Assembly (NCBI RefSeq): GCF_003545695.1
Contig: NZ_QUZZ01000007.1
Span: forward strand, 1-64,000
Source: Taibaiella helva
Lineage (GTDB): Bacteria > Bacteroidota > Bacteroidia > Chitinophagales > Chitinophagaceae
Direction of reading: 5' to 3'
DNA: 64,000 nt
Positions within the stretch are counted from its first letter, which is position 1. Each line of letters begins with the position of its first letter. Below the pieces are notes generated by a model. That model was not told the DNA's origin. It saw only the letters and a program-made list of their open reading frames with translations, and made no database searches. A program made the position numbers and the translations under genes. Below are positions 1-9,137 of this stretch, piece after piece.

Positions 1-1
1 T

Positions 2-110
<109 letters not shown>

Positions 111-122
111 TTTATTTACAAG

Positions 123-155
123 AGTCCTGCAACGAAAGTTGCGGGACTTTTTTTA
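123..155 (+). terminator. Intrinsic terminator of the rRNA operon
   Basis: AGTCCTGCAAC pairs with GTTGCGGGACT across a GAAA tetraloop and is followed by a run of seven or eight T. It sits 12 bases after the 5S gene. Confidence 0.9.
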
Positions 156-186
156 TGCCTGTATGCTCCATCTCCATCGATCTTTT

Positions 187-417
187 CTTAGCTATCCGGT
201 TTTGCTCCTACGGCGGAGCAAGACTATGTTTGGTCCTAATGGGGCTACAAGCGTCCGGCTCCTACGGAGCGCCTGGTTAGCGCACGCGTCTCGCGTGTGC
301 TTGTATATATTATATACAGCTGTGCTGGTTATCCGGCCCTGCAGGCGGGCTTTTTACAGGATAGGCGCCTGTAAGCATTCCGGCAGCCGCCGTTCAGACC
401 GCTGACGCGTCCCGACC
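187..417 (+). repeat. Dispersed intergenic repeat, tandem copy 1
   Basis: About 230 bases that match the next stretch (439-665) almost along their whole length. Module A contains the small hairpin GCTCCTACGG(CG)GAGC and a GGCTACAA-CGT-CGGCTCC core. Module B ends with GCCGTTCAGACCGCTGACGC and CCCGACC. Related copies lie near 13.9 kb and 47.4 kb. There is no convincing reading frame, so this looks like a non-coding repeat family. Confidence 0.75.
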
Positions 418-438
418 GGCAGCTGAATACATATTCTT

Positions 439-665
439 CTCAGCAACCCTGGTCTTGCTCCTACGGAGCAAGACTATGTTTGGTCCTAATAGGGCTACAA
501 ACGTTCGACTCCTGCGGAGCCTGGGTTAGCGCACGTGCTTCGCGTGTGTTTGTATCCATTATATACAGCTATGCTGGTTATCCGGCCCCGCAGGCGGGCT
601 TTTTACAGATAGGCGCCTGTAAGCATTCCGTCAGCTGCCGTTCAGGCCGCTGACGCGTCCCGACC
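439..665 (+). repeat. Dispersed intergenic repeat, tandem copy 2
   Basis: Second tandem copy of the repeat at 187-417. It holds the same order of landmarks: GCTCCTACGGAGC hairpin, TATGTTTGGTCCTAATAGGG, TTAGCGCAC, TATACAGCT, CCCGCAGGCGGGC hairpin, GCGCCTGTAAGCATTCCG and the GCTGACGCGTCCCGACC end. The differences are scattered single-base changes and short gaps, so the copies are not recent. Confidence 0.75.
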
Positions 666-760
666 AACCTGGCCATGCCGGTACGGTACAAGCTCACTCG
701 TTGAAGCGGTCTAATCCAAACCCGATGTTGGAAAGAGAAGGCGGAATCCGATATTGCGTG

Positions 761-1957
761 CTAAAGCTGGTTAAGCATCAGGATGTGGTCCCAGCTGGAA
801 TCGCCGGTTAAATAGCTGTCCAGGGCAAGGCCTATCCCTGCAATGCCGTTAAGAAGGCCCATGTTTTTCAGGCTGTCATTACCGGTATTAACGAATCCGG
901 CGTAAGGATGTTTCGGTTTGTATGCATCAATTACGCTATCCAGCCAGAATAGTGCAGCGTTGTGATATTGAACTGCTCCTGTCGCCATATAGAGTTTATT
1001 ATAGAGATGCATAATGCCGGCAGCGCCATGGCAAAGACATGCATCTTCAACACTGGTTTGAGCAGGTGTTTTCCGGGCAATTGTATGATTAATGACAGTT
1101 AATGAAGCGCCGATCAGCTCTTCGTCTTTAAGTTGTTTCCCGACCTGCAGCAGCTTATATCCATTGGTGAGATCTCCATAACACCAACCCAACCGGCTTG
1201 GATCATCGACGGGATTGTCTAAATAGTAAAAATTGGGAAACCGGGAAGCGCTGTCTGGATTCTTATTGATGACTCCCAAAATAAATGTGAGCGCGCCCTT
1301 CAGCAGCTTGTTTACCTTTTCTTTATTGACCTTCAGGTGGCTACCGGCTATCGTTGTCAAAACAGACAGGATTGAAAACATGCCATGCGCCAGTCCCATA
1401 TTGACTACCTGTCGGTTTTCTCTCCTGGCAATGTACTCGTCTCTCCAGCAAAGGCCCGCCAGGCAAGGAATAGCGTTGCCTTCCAGACTGTCGATGAAAT
1501 GAGTAATAAATGCTTCGATCTGATCCGAACCTTCAGTATGAAGCAGTAAATAATGTATGATACCGGTCGTGCCGTGCAGGAAATCGAAATTATTGTCCCG
1601 GATGTGTATCATACCATGTTCTATGGCGATATCATTGATCAGCGTGATAATTTCATCATAGTTGTCGAACCCGTACAGCTGATTTCGGGCCAGAAGCTTA
1701 ATAAGAGTACCGTAGCTCAGAAAGCCTTCAGCGTAAGTCTCCAATTTGTTCTCCGATATTTCATAACTGGAAATACCATGATTCAGTATTTCTGCAAACT
1801 GTTCAGTCCTGTCATTATTTCCCTTATGGTAGTTCAAGAGGAAGTATAATGCGCCCAGACCGCTAATTACAGCGTGATCATTTTCGATTTTTTCTTCCAG
1901 GAAGGCTGCAATATTGTCTACGAGTTGCCTCACCTCTTGTTCTTTATACAGCGCCAT
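761..1957 (-). CDS. LanC-like lanthionine synthetase C family protein
   Basis: A 398-residue protein with the repeated Gly-rich helices of a LanC alpha/alpha toroid. NMGLAHG is at about 186-192, WCYGD at 258-262 and CHG at 309-311, so the three zinc ligands expected for LanC (C259, C309, H310) are present. A LLNGIAGIG segment near the end is the last toroid Gly motif. LanC enzymes activate Cys thiols and close (methyl)lanthionine rings on peptides already dehydrated by LanB. The gene follows a lanthipeptide precursor on the same strand, 119 bases away. No dehydratase, protease or exporter is in the neighbourhood. The family call is firm. Whether it cyclises the adjacent peptide is inferred from position. 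Confidence 0.85.
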   Translation of the reverse strand: MALYKEQEVRQLVDNIAAFLEEKIENDHAVISGLGALYFLLNYHKGNNDRTEQFAEILNHGISSYEISENKLETYAEGFLSYGTLIKLLARNQLYGFDNYDEIITLINDIAIEHGMIHIRDNNFDFLHGTTGIIHYLLLHTEGSDQIEAFITHFIDSLEGNAIPCLAGLCWRDEYIARRENRQVVNMGLAHGMFSILSVLTTIAGSHLKVNKEKVNKLLKGALTFILGVINKNPDSASRFPNFYYLDNPVDDPSRLGWCYGDLTNGYKLLQVGKQLKDEELIGASLTVINHTIARKTPAQTSVEDACLCHGAAGIMHLYNKLYMATGAVQYHNAALFWLDSVIDAYKPKHPYAGFVNTGNDSLKNMGLLNGIAGIGLALDSYLTGDSSWDHILMLNQL

Positions 1958-2076
1958 TTATTGATGCGTTTATTCTTAGAAATACATCCGTCAGACAACC
2001 TATTCCTTATTGGTTTGCCATAACCAGACAACCCGGCAGGAGATTAATCCCGCGCCGGGCTGTCTGATTGTGCTGC

Positions 2077-2304
2077 TTATCTGCCGCCACAAGTGCAACC
2101 CAGGCGGCTTGCGCTGATGCACCAGGAACCATCATCATGGCTATAGGTGGGTACATCGCTGGTTGCTGTCACTTGGGCTGTGGGGTTGTTCGGATTAGCA
2201 TCATTTCCGCCGCCAACGACATCCGTCATATGTTGTTTCGTAAGGCTGCCAATCTTCTCCTTGCCCAGTTGCAGTTTTGATGTGTTCAGTGTGATCTTTT
2301 TCAT
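2077..2304 (-). CDS. Class I lanthipeptide precursor, Bacteroidota type
   Basis: A 75-residue peptide. Its leader (KLQLGKEKIGSLTKQHM) is the Bacteroidota class I lanthipeptide pattern KLxLxKExIxxL, ending in a Gly-Gly-Gly cleavage area at 31-33. The core is rich in Ser/Thr and holds three Cys (C62, C70, C72) close to the C-terminus, with the end GCTCGGR. Dehydrated Ser/Thr could form rings with these Cys. It is the first gene of a two-gene unit with the LanC-like gene downstream. The leader resemblance to pinensin-type precursors is family knowledge; ring pattern and activity cannot be read from sequence. Confidence 0.8.
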   Translation of the reverse strand: MKKITLNTSKLQLGKEKIGSLTKQHMTDVVGGGNDANPNNPTAQVTATSDVPTYSHDDGSWCISASRLGCTCGGR

Positions 2305-2950
2305 TTGTAGTGAAAATATTTGTCTTATACCCTCTCCTGTCTTTAAGCCTTTGGTGCTACGCCATTGGAGCGGTTGTTCAGCGTTCTTACTTCGTTTCCG
2401 GAACAGATGCAGATTATCCCGGCTATTGTCTTCGTACCCGTTGTGGTATTGTTTTATGGAGTCATTTACAGGGGCTCTTGAGTGCGTACGGGTGTAAAGA
2501 TGTTGTTTCTGAATCGCTTGCCAACCACTTTTTCACGAAAAGCGGCCTTTTCTTCACTAAGGTATTTCTATAGTATTTTTTATGATTTTTAGGTTGCAAT
2601 TTATGCAACAGGCAGGCCTGGCTTTCTTTTCCAGGCAGGTCATCCGATATTCCATATCCCGGCAAGTAAAATCATTCCCGTTTAAAATAAGACGATAACA
2701 AAGAAGCTAGAACGATCTTTTCCAGGAGCTTGTTGGCTTAAGCACAGACCTGCTAAGGGTTTTGTTGCCCATGCCTCATCTTATTTCAGCTGTAGTGTAT
2801 CTTCTGCGGCAAACAATTTGAGCTGAGAAAGCAACCCTATCCGCTTGTATCGCATTTATATTCCCGTATCATTGCAGTACCTGTCTCCATGTCCTTTTTG
2901 TATTACATGTTTTATTCTTAGTTTATCTTTAGGCATTCTTGTGCCCCGGT
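2305..2950. other. Intergenic region between lanthipeptide unit and sensor kinase
   Basis: About 645 bases between divergent transcription units. It must hold the promoters for the precursor/LanC unit (minus) and the kinase/LytTR unit (plus). I see no convincing gene, tRNA or repeat. Short open frames here lack a plausible start or protein-like composition. Confidence 0.5.
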
Positions 2951-5869
2951 ATGATGAAGGCTAACCTGCTCCGTTACTTGCTTATACTGCACCTGGTCGT
3001 TTGTACAACGCTGCTGAAGGCTCAATTGCCTTTGCCAGCCCGGCCTGTATACATACACTACAATTCTTACAACAGCACATTGCCCTCCGATCTTATCCAC
3101 AGGGTGATCGCCGACAGGCACGGCTATTTATGGCTGGCTACGGCCAGAGGGCTCGTCCTTTTTAATGGGAGAGCATTCAGGCCCTTTGCTACGGGAAATG
3201 CCGAAGAATTTGTCTCTGTATTCCGGTCGGACAAGGATATGCTATGGTTATTTGCTTATTCGGGGCGTACGGTGGGCGTTGATCTCAATAGTCACAAAGT
3301 AGTTCATACAGACCATATACACGGGCTGGATCGCCTTGATGTTCCTGTCAAGCCTTACCTGTTCGGAATGGAGTGGAACGATACCGTTTTCCTGCTGAAG
3401 CAGAATTTCAGATATATGGTCGCCATAGATCCTACGGGTAAAAGCCATGTGAAAAAGACGAGTTCCTCTCAGTTTGCCCGACTGTTTTTGGAGCATTACC
3501 GTCTCCCCGGCAAGGTAAATGGTCTTGATCTGAATACAGAGTTAGATTCCGTGCTGTTCCGCCGCAATAGTAACGGGTTGCTGGTAAAGGATGGTTTCGT
3601 GATCATCCACAACATGATTTTCAAGCTGGACCCTGAAGGCATGGCCCAGCTGTATTTTAATGGAAAAGATTACGGTATTAAGGATGCTATCGCATCATTT
3701 GTCCGGAGGGGTGATGACCTGTATTTCGGTACCTACGGCGGCGCCGGTTTTTGCAAAATCTCCGGTTTTTTTAACCTGCCCCGGAGCAGGCAGCGATTGG
3801 TTGCACTGCTTCCGGGAGAGACCATAACCGCTGTAGAGGAGGATTATCAGCACAACATCTGGGTAAGCACCTATGGTAATGGCCTGTTCCTCTTTCCCTA
3901 TGCTGAAGCAGCAACGCTCCACTACGATAAGCAGACCAGCGGCCTGTACCAGGACGAGGTGACAACGATAGGTAAGTTCCCGGACGGGACCACAGCTGTG
4001 GGCTACCATGACGCCCGTATTGACCTGTTCGGGACTAACGGAAGCCGCAAGGGCTATACAATACCCGCCAACGAATACCGGCGCAGCATACTGCACATTG
4101 AATCCATTGCCCGCCGGTGGCTGGCCTTTACACAGAGCGAAGCTTTTACAGCGGATGCAATGAAGGATGGCGGGTGGCCCGGCTTGTTCCGGAAAAGTCC
4201 CGTGCGCAAAGGAAATATGGTGGTCCCCGGCTATAAAGACGGGCGTATGTTCCACCGTAATTTCTATTACACCTCCAGCAACAATGGTATTATTTCGGTA
4301 GATACATCAGGCAGCTTAAGCGCTCATATAGCGTCCACTTTTACCAATGCCAAGAAGAAAGCACTGCTTCCCGTTTCAGATAGCGCATTTTATATCGGTA
4401 CCGTGCGGGGGATCTATTACAATACCATGCGGCTGCCCTACCTGACAGAAGCGCAGATCAACAGCCTGGATACGGTGGGAGATATGCTGCTGCTGGGTAC
4501 CAACGGAGGGGGGTATGCTTTGCCCCTGGCTGCCGGCCTTACAGGAAGAGGCCTCAGGATGCTGACACAGGGACCGTGTTACACAATAAAGCATGATGCA
4601 GACTATACTTACCTGTATAGCAATGATGAGATCATCCTGTTGCGCAACAGTAGCTTGCTTGAGGTGGCCCGTTTCGCTTTCAAGAAATACGCCATTCCAT
4701 TTCGGTTAAACGATTTCTGCAGCGACGGCAGCTACCTGGTCCTCGCCAGCAACCGGGGTGTTCTTTATATACCGAAAACCGGCTTGCTGCATCCCGATAT
4801 TGAGCCCAGGATGCATCTGCTGTGTTCGCTTTCGGGCTATGCTCCGGCTGGCCAGGGCTACAAGGGGAAGTACCGGGAGGGTTTTACCGCGATGTTCGGG
4901 ATCGACATACTGGGGTATAGCAGCCAGGAGAAAGAGATCAGCTACCGGTTGCTGAAGGATGGTGTTGAAATATACCGGCAGGATGGCCTGCAAGACGGCG
5001 GACAGGTCAATTTTCAACCTTCAGGTCCGGGCGATTACAGGGTGGAGTATGTCGTGCGCTGGAATCACGGGCAAAACCGGCGTGTCCTTGCCTACCATCT
5101 TACGCTCACGCCGCTCTGGTATCAGCAGTGGTGGTGCCTGCCGTTGCTGATGCTGTTATTGTCACTGTTGTTCCTGTATGGCACGCGTCAGTGGTACACT
5201 TATAAGGCGAGGAGCGACCGGCGGAAGCTGGAGGAGAAAATGTACCTGCAGGAGCTCGAATCGCAAAGCCTTTTCGGCCAGCTGAAGCCGCATTTTATTT
5301 TTAATCTTCTTACACCGCTACAGGGCTATTTTATACGGGAAGAAAAGATGAACGGGCTGAATTACCTGAACAACTTTTCCCAGCTGATGCGCGGTATCCT
5401 GAATGGTATCAGGGACAAATACAGCACACTGCAGCACGAGATCGATTTTATACAGCAATACCTATCCATACAGCAGGAGCGGTTTGACCATAGCTTTGAA
5501 TATGACATACAGGTCGATCCTGCTATTGATGCCAATCAGTATATTGTTCCCACCCTGCTGTTCCAGCCCGTGGTGGAAAATGCGATCGAGCATGGCATCG
5601 ATAAAAGCGGTGCCGGCGGAAGCATCCATATCCGGGTCAGCGAAGCAGAGCGGGCGTTGGTGATCACTATTACCGACAATGGCGCCGGGCTGCCTGCTGA
5701 TTTCACCCTGAAAGAAAACCACGCTTTGAAAATTATCTCCGAAAGAATAGCCCTGCTGGAAAAAATGCAGGGTACAGGCCGTTTTACCATTGCTGCAAAT
5801 GCCGGGCAAAGGGGAACGACGGTTACATTTGTACTGGCAAAAGAATACACGGCTCCGGCTACTTCCTAA
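2951..5869 (+). CDS. Beta-propeller sensor histidine kinase of the LytS/YehU type
   Basis: A 972-residue membrane kinase. I start at ATG 2951, because the open frame before it begins only with a TTG. A signal-like hydrophobic segment is followed by a long periplasmic region with two-component propeller repeats (YLWLATARGLVLFNG, NIWVSTYGNGLFLF), then a Y_Y_Y-like domain and one membrane helix near residue 725. The cytoplasmic part has the LytS-type His box FGQLKPHFIFNLLTPLQ and a HATPase domain with VENAIEHG and DNGAGLP. The usual Asn before Pro-His-Phe is Lys here. The LytTR regulator follows after 24 bases and is the obvious partner. The unit is divergent from the lanthipeptide/LanC pair, which suggests but does not prove that it controls that pair. 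Confidence 0.88.
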   Translation: MMKANLLRYLLILHLVVCTTLLKAQLPLPARPVYIHYNSYNSTLPSDLIHRVIADRHGYLWLATARGLVLFNGRAFRPFATGNAEEFVSVFRSDKDMLWLFAYSGRTVGVDLNSHKVVHTDHIHGLDRLDVPVKPYLFGMEWNDTVFLLKQNFRYMVAIDPTGKSHVKKTSSSQFARLFLEHYRLPGKVNGLDLNTELDSVLFRRNSNGLLVKDGFVIIHNMIFKLDPEGMAQLYFNGKDYGIKDAIASFVRRGDDLYFGTYGGAGFCKISGFFNLPRSRQRLVALLPGETITAVEEDYQHNIWVSTYGNGLFLFPYAEAATLHYDKQTSGLYQDEVTTIGKFPDGTTAVGYHDARIDLFGTNGSRKGYTIPANEYRRSILHIESIARRWLAFTQSEAFTADAMKDGGWPGLFRKSPVRKGNMVVPGYKDGRMFHRNFYYTSSNNGIISVDTSGSLSAHIASTFTNAKKKALLPVSDSAFYIGTVRGIYYNTMRLPYLTEAQINSLDTVGDMLLLGTNGGGYALPLAAGLTGRGLRMLTQGPCYTIKHDADYTYLYSNDEIILLRNSSLLEVARFAFKKYAIPFRLNDFCSDGSYLVLASNRGVLYIPKTGLLHPDIEPRMHLLCSLSGYAPAGQGYKGKYREGFTAMFGIDILGYSSQEKEISYRLLKDGVEIYRQDGLQDGGQVNFQPSGPGDYRVEYVVRWNHGQNRRVLAYHLTLTPLWYQQWWCLPLLMLLLSLLFLYGTRQWYTYKARSDRRKLEEKMYLQELESQSLFGQLKPHFIFNLLTPLQGYFIREEKMNGLNYLNNFSQLMRGILNGIRDKYSTLQHEIDFIQQYLSIQQERFDHSFEYDIQVDPAIDANQYIVPTLLFQPVVENAIEHGIDKSGAGGSIHIRVSEAERALVITITDNGAGLPADFTLKENHALKIISERIALLEKMQGTGRFTIAANAGQRGTTVTFVLAKEYTAPATS

Positions 5870-5893
5870 CCAACATACCCCCCAAACAGAACT

Positions 5894-6655
5894 ATGCAAT
5901 TATCCGTATTGATCGTCGACGATGAACAACAAGTCAGGAACGCCTTCCTGCAGCTGCTGCAGCAATTTTGTCCCTATGCCGCAGTAAAAGGCGTAGCCAC
6001 CAATATCGACGAAGCGTTGGTCCTCATCTATACCCAAAAGATAGATGTCGTTTTCCTGGACATTAACCTGGGCGGCCATCATACCGGCTTTGACCTGCTG
6101 GACCGGGTACATAACCATGACTTTGATGTTGTCTTTGTGACGGCGCATGCCGAGCATGCGGTGAAGGCCTTTGAATATGCCGCGGTACATTACTTGCTGA
6201 AGCCTGTCGATTACCGGGTACTGATGGAAACAATGGACCGTATCCGGAAAAAAAAGGAAACCGCAGCCGCCGCTGGTTTGCAGCACCTGACGCATACGCT
6301 CCACCATTCCTTGCTGGCGCCCCCACCCAAAATCGCGTTATCGGACAACAATGCGACACGTTTCGTCTCCCTGGACGAGATTGCCTATCTGGAGAGCAAA
6401 GGCAGCTATACCATTTTTCACCTGCAGGACAAACAGCGCTATACCAAGTCGAGGAACCTGAAATACTTTGAAGATGCGCTGCATCCCCATACACAATTTG
6501 TACGGGTACATAAATCCTTTATTGTGAATAGAAGGCAGGTGAAGGCATACCGGAAAGCCAGCCAGGACCTTGAATTCTTTAATGGAGAAATTGTACCGAT
6601 GTCCATAGGCTACCGGGCTTTCATGGAACAATCGGGCGATCATTTCATTCAGTAG
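5894..6655 (+). CDS. LytTR family response regulator
   Basis: 253 residues. The receiver domain starts with VLIVDDE, has the phospho-acceptor Asp in VVFLDINLGG and a conserved Lys in LLKPVDY. The C-terminal LytTR DNA-binding domain shows AYLESKGSYTIFHL and FVRVHKSFIVN. It lies 24 bases after the propeller kinase and shares its transcript; a hairpin terminator ends the unit. LytTR regulators in other phyla often control peptide production and sensing, which fits the divergent lanthipeptide gene, though the target here is inferred. Confidence 0.92.
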   Translation: MQLSVLIVDDEQQVRNAFLQLLQQFCPYAAVKGVATNIDEALVLIYTQKIDVVFLDINLGGHHTGFDLLDRVHNHDFDVVFVTAHAEHAVKAFEYAAVHYLLKPVDYRVLMETMDRIRKKKETAAAAGLQHLTHTLHHSLLAPPPKIALSDNNATRFVSLDEIAYLESKGSYTIFHLQDKQRYTKSRNLKYFEDALHPHTQFVRVHKSFIVNRRQVKAYRKASQDLEFFNGEIVPMSIGYRAFMEQSGDHFIQ

Positions 6656-6748
6656 AAGAAAGCGTTGTACAGCATCAACCTGTCTGTCGGCCATTCTTGC
6701 TACGCAAGCCTGCCGACCAGAACAGAGGAGAGCCGTTTATACGGAAAG

Positions 6749-6771
6749 CACCGGTTTTGCCGGTGTTTTTT
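6749..6771 (+). terminator. Terminator of the kinase/LytTR unit
   Basis: CACCGG/CCGGTG hairpin with a five-base loop, followed by a T-run. It lies between the converging LytTR gene (plus) and the OmpR-type regulator (minus). Confidence 0.75.
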
Positions 6772-6783
6772 ATGGCAATAAGC

Positions 6784-7479
6784 CTAGCCGACACTGAAAT
6801 GATAACCTTTCCCTTTTAGGGTAATGATCTCTACGCCCTGGCCGGTCGCAAAATAGTCGCGGAGCCGGCGGATATAGACATCGAGGTTGCGGCTGATGAA
6901 GTAGGAGTCATCGCCCCATACGATCTGCATCAGCTCCCGGCGATCGACCGTAGCGTTTTGCTGCAGGCAGAAAATATTCATGATTTCCGCTTCCCTGTTG
7001 GATAGCTTGATGGTGCCCGAGGCGCTGCGCAGCTCGAGCCGGTCGGGGTTATAGGTAAAGCTGCCCAGCGTAAATTCCTTCTGCTTATGGCTTACCCGCT
7101 GAGGTGGTCCCTGGCGGCGGATCTCGATCTGGTTGTTGATCCGCACCATCAGCTCTTCCATGCTGAAGGGCTTTCTCAGGTAGTCGGTGCCACCGGAAGA
7201 GAATCCTTCCAGCACGTCCTTGGTTTGCCCTTTGGCCGTAAGGAAAATAATGGGCAGGGAAGGGTGGTGCTTCCTGATCGTATTGCCCAGGGTGAAGCCA
7301 TCGATATAGGGCAGCATTACATCCAGCACGCAAATGTCAGGCCTGAAAGCGGGAATGATTTCGAGCACTTTCAGACCTTCCCGCTGGTGATGTACGATAT
7401 AGCCTTTCAGCTCCATGGTCTCTCTGACGATATTGGCCAGATGGTCTTCATCTTCGATATACAATACACGGTAGCTCAT
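6784..7479 (-). CDS. OmpR/PhoB family response regulator
   Basis: 231 residues. Receiver domain with VLYIEDED at the start, phospho-acceptor Asp in CVLDVMLPY, Thr in FLTAKG and Lys in LRKPFSMEEL. The winged-helix domain includes LSNREAEIMNIF and a C-terminal ITLKGKGYHFS. Its start overlaps the end of the histidine kinase gene by four bases (ATGA-type coupling), so the two are made together. The pair is divergent from the GLPGLI/barrel genes. Confidence 0.93.
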   Translation of the reverse strand: MSYRVLYIEDEDHLANIVRETMELKGYIVHHQREGLKVLEIIPAFRPDICVLDVMLPYIDGFTLGNTIRKHHPSLPIIFLTAKGQTKDVLEGFSSGGTDYLRKPFSMEELMVRINNQIEIRRQGPPQRVSHKQKEFTLGSFTYNPDRLELRSASGTIKLSNREAEIMNIFCLQQNATVDRRELMQIVWGDDSYFISRNLDVYIRRLRDYFATGQGVEIITLKGKGYHFSVG

Positions 7480-8999
7480 GAGACAGGTTGAATAGGCAAA
7501 GTAATGAGGAAGACAACGCCGCCACCGGCAGGGCTTTCCAGGCTCAGGCTGCCCTGGTGGGCGGCGATAATATCATAAGCATAGCTAAGCCCCAGTCCGT
7601 GTCCCTTTACGTTATGCTGATTGCCGGTAGGTACGCGGAAGAAGCTTTCGAATACCTTATGCCGGTATGCTGCGGGTATGCCCGGGCCGTTGTCCGCGAC
7701 ACTCAGCTGCAGCCGGTCGCCGTGGACGGTTTGGCGCAGCTGTATCCGGTCGCCACCATATTTGAGCGCATTATCGATCAGGTTGTAGATAGCGCCCTGC
7801 AGGTGGACCTTATCGGCCATCACCCTGACTTCGCTATTACCGGCTTCCCAGCTTACCGCTACTTTCTTTTCTGCAAAGACGGGCTGCAGGGTCTGCACAA
7901 GTTCCTCCACAAGCAGGGCCGGCTGCAGAGCCTCCTGTACCAGCTGTATCTTACCATGCTGCGCCTGGATCGCATTCATGATACGATCAATAAGAATGCT
8001 GAGGCGGTTCATTTCCCAATGCGCCACATTGAGGTATTTCCGGGCCCGCTCCGGGTCTTCCATCCCCTGGTAAGTGGTGAGCGCTTCCAGCGCCACCCTG
8101 GTCGTGGCTACCGGCGTTTTGAGCTCATGGGAGATATTGCCGATAAAGCTGTCCTTTTGCCGGTTGAACTGCGCCTGCCGTTGCATGGTACGATAGGCCA
8201 GGGCAAAGGCTGCACAGATAAGCACCAGCAGCAACAGGCTGAATGCGGCTTGCGGTGCAATGCTTTTGATCAGGACCGGTTTGTATCCGGTAACCATGAA
8301 AGGAACTTCAAGGCTGTCGGCCGGGCCGTAATGAAAAAACTGGGCAGATGCAGCAAGAGCAGTATCCCAATGGACCAGCAGTCCCCGCTGTTTTTCATTC
8401 AGCGCCTCCTGGAAGGTTCTCAACCAGAAGGCGCTGTCCGCCCGGGTTTTGATGGTTGTCGCATTGAACTTTTGCGTGAGCGCCATGCGGATCAGCTGTC
8501 CCATCACTTCCCGTTCTGCCCTGGTCCCCGGAACATCCGGCAGGCTGATGTGCCGCTCGCTCACCGTACGGGGCAGACCGGACATGCCCATCCTATTGTT
8601 TTTCGGCCGAATGTCTGCGGGCGCCGGCAGCTTACCGTTGGTCTGCGTTGTCTGCACATCATGCGTGATCCTGATTGTGGTGTATAAAGGTGCTGAATCG
8701 GCAGCCCCTGCCGGCGAAGCCGGCGAGGACATGATCATGCGCATATGCGTGTTGCTTCGCGCACTATCGTCTGCGTTGATGATAAAGGAAAGTGTGTGTT
8801 TGAATAAGCTGTCATTCATCTTTGCCTCGGCCAGGGCAAACGTCATTTTCACTTCCTGGTCAAGCCTTCTCTGCTGGCTGTTGTATTGCGTACGCAGCCA
8901 TTCTCCCAGGAAGAGCAGCAGCAGCAGCGCTCCGGCCAGCATCAGCAAGCCGATAGCCCTGAGGCGCCGTCCCTGTTTACCCGTTGACATCATTTCCAT
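7476..8999 (-). CDS. Membrane sensor histidine kinase, HisKA/HATPase type
   Basis: 507 residues from the ATG at 8999; the open frame upstream of that begins only with TTG. Two membrane helices (near residues 15-33 and about 245-265) bracket a periplasmic sensor region of about 210 residues without a recognised domain. The cytoplasmic part has the H box FIGNISHELKTPVA, N box LIDNALKYGG, G1 box DNGPGIP and G2 GHGLGLSY. It is coupled to the downstream OmpR-type regulator by a four-base overlap. The signal is unknown. Its divergent neighbours are envelope proteins, so envelope sensing is a reasonable guess. Confidence 0.92.
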   Translation of the reverse strand: MEMMSTGKQGRRLRAIGLLMLAGALLLLLFLGEWLRTQYNSQQRRLDQEVKMTFALAEAKMNDSLFKHTLSFIINADDSARSNTHMRMIMSSPASPAGAADSAPLYTTIRITHDVQTTQTNGKLPAPADIRPKNNRMGMSGLPRTVSERHISLPDVPGTRAEREVMGQLIRMALTQKFNATTIKTRADSAFWLRTFQEALNEKQRGLLVHWDTALAASAQFFHYGPADSLEVPFMVTGYKPVLIKSIAPQAAFSLLLLVLICAAFALAYRTMQRQAQFNRQKDSFIGNISHELKTPVATTRVALEALTTYQGMEDPERARKYLNVAHWEMNRLSILIDRIMNAIQAQHGKIQLVQEALQPALLVEELVQTLQPVFAEKKVAVSWEAGNSEVRVMADKVHLQGAIYNLIDNALKYGGDRIQLRQTVHGDRLQLSVADNGPGIPAAYRHKVFESFFRVPTGNQHNVKGHGLGLSYAYDIIAAHQGSLSLESPAGGGVVFLITLPIQPVS

Positions 9000-9137
9000 T
9001 GGCAATTTATCCTGCAAAGAAAGCAAAAGCCGGTGGCCTGTTTCTATTCTGTTAACCTAATTTAACCTTATTTGGGCGCCGCTTAACCGGCTTTGCCCCG
9101 GTCACCGGATAGCTTTGCCTTATTAAAAGACGACAAC

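Noticed and set aside
187-665. Coding in the tandem repeats after the 5S gene
   Set aside because: Frames differ between the two copies and contain stops; the conserved parts are hairpins.
2310-2573. Open frame of 87 codons with a hydrophobic start between precursor and kinase
   Set aside because: It would need a GTG start, has no protein-like middle part and lies in the promoter region of two divergent units.
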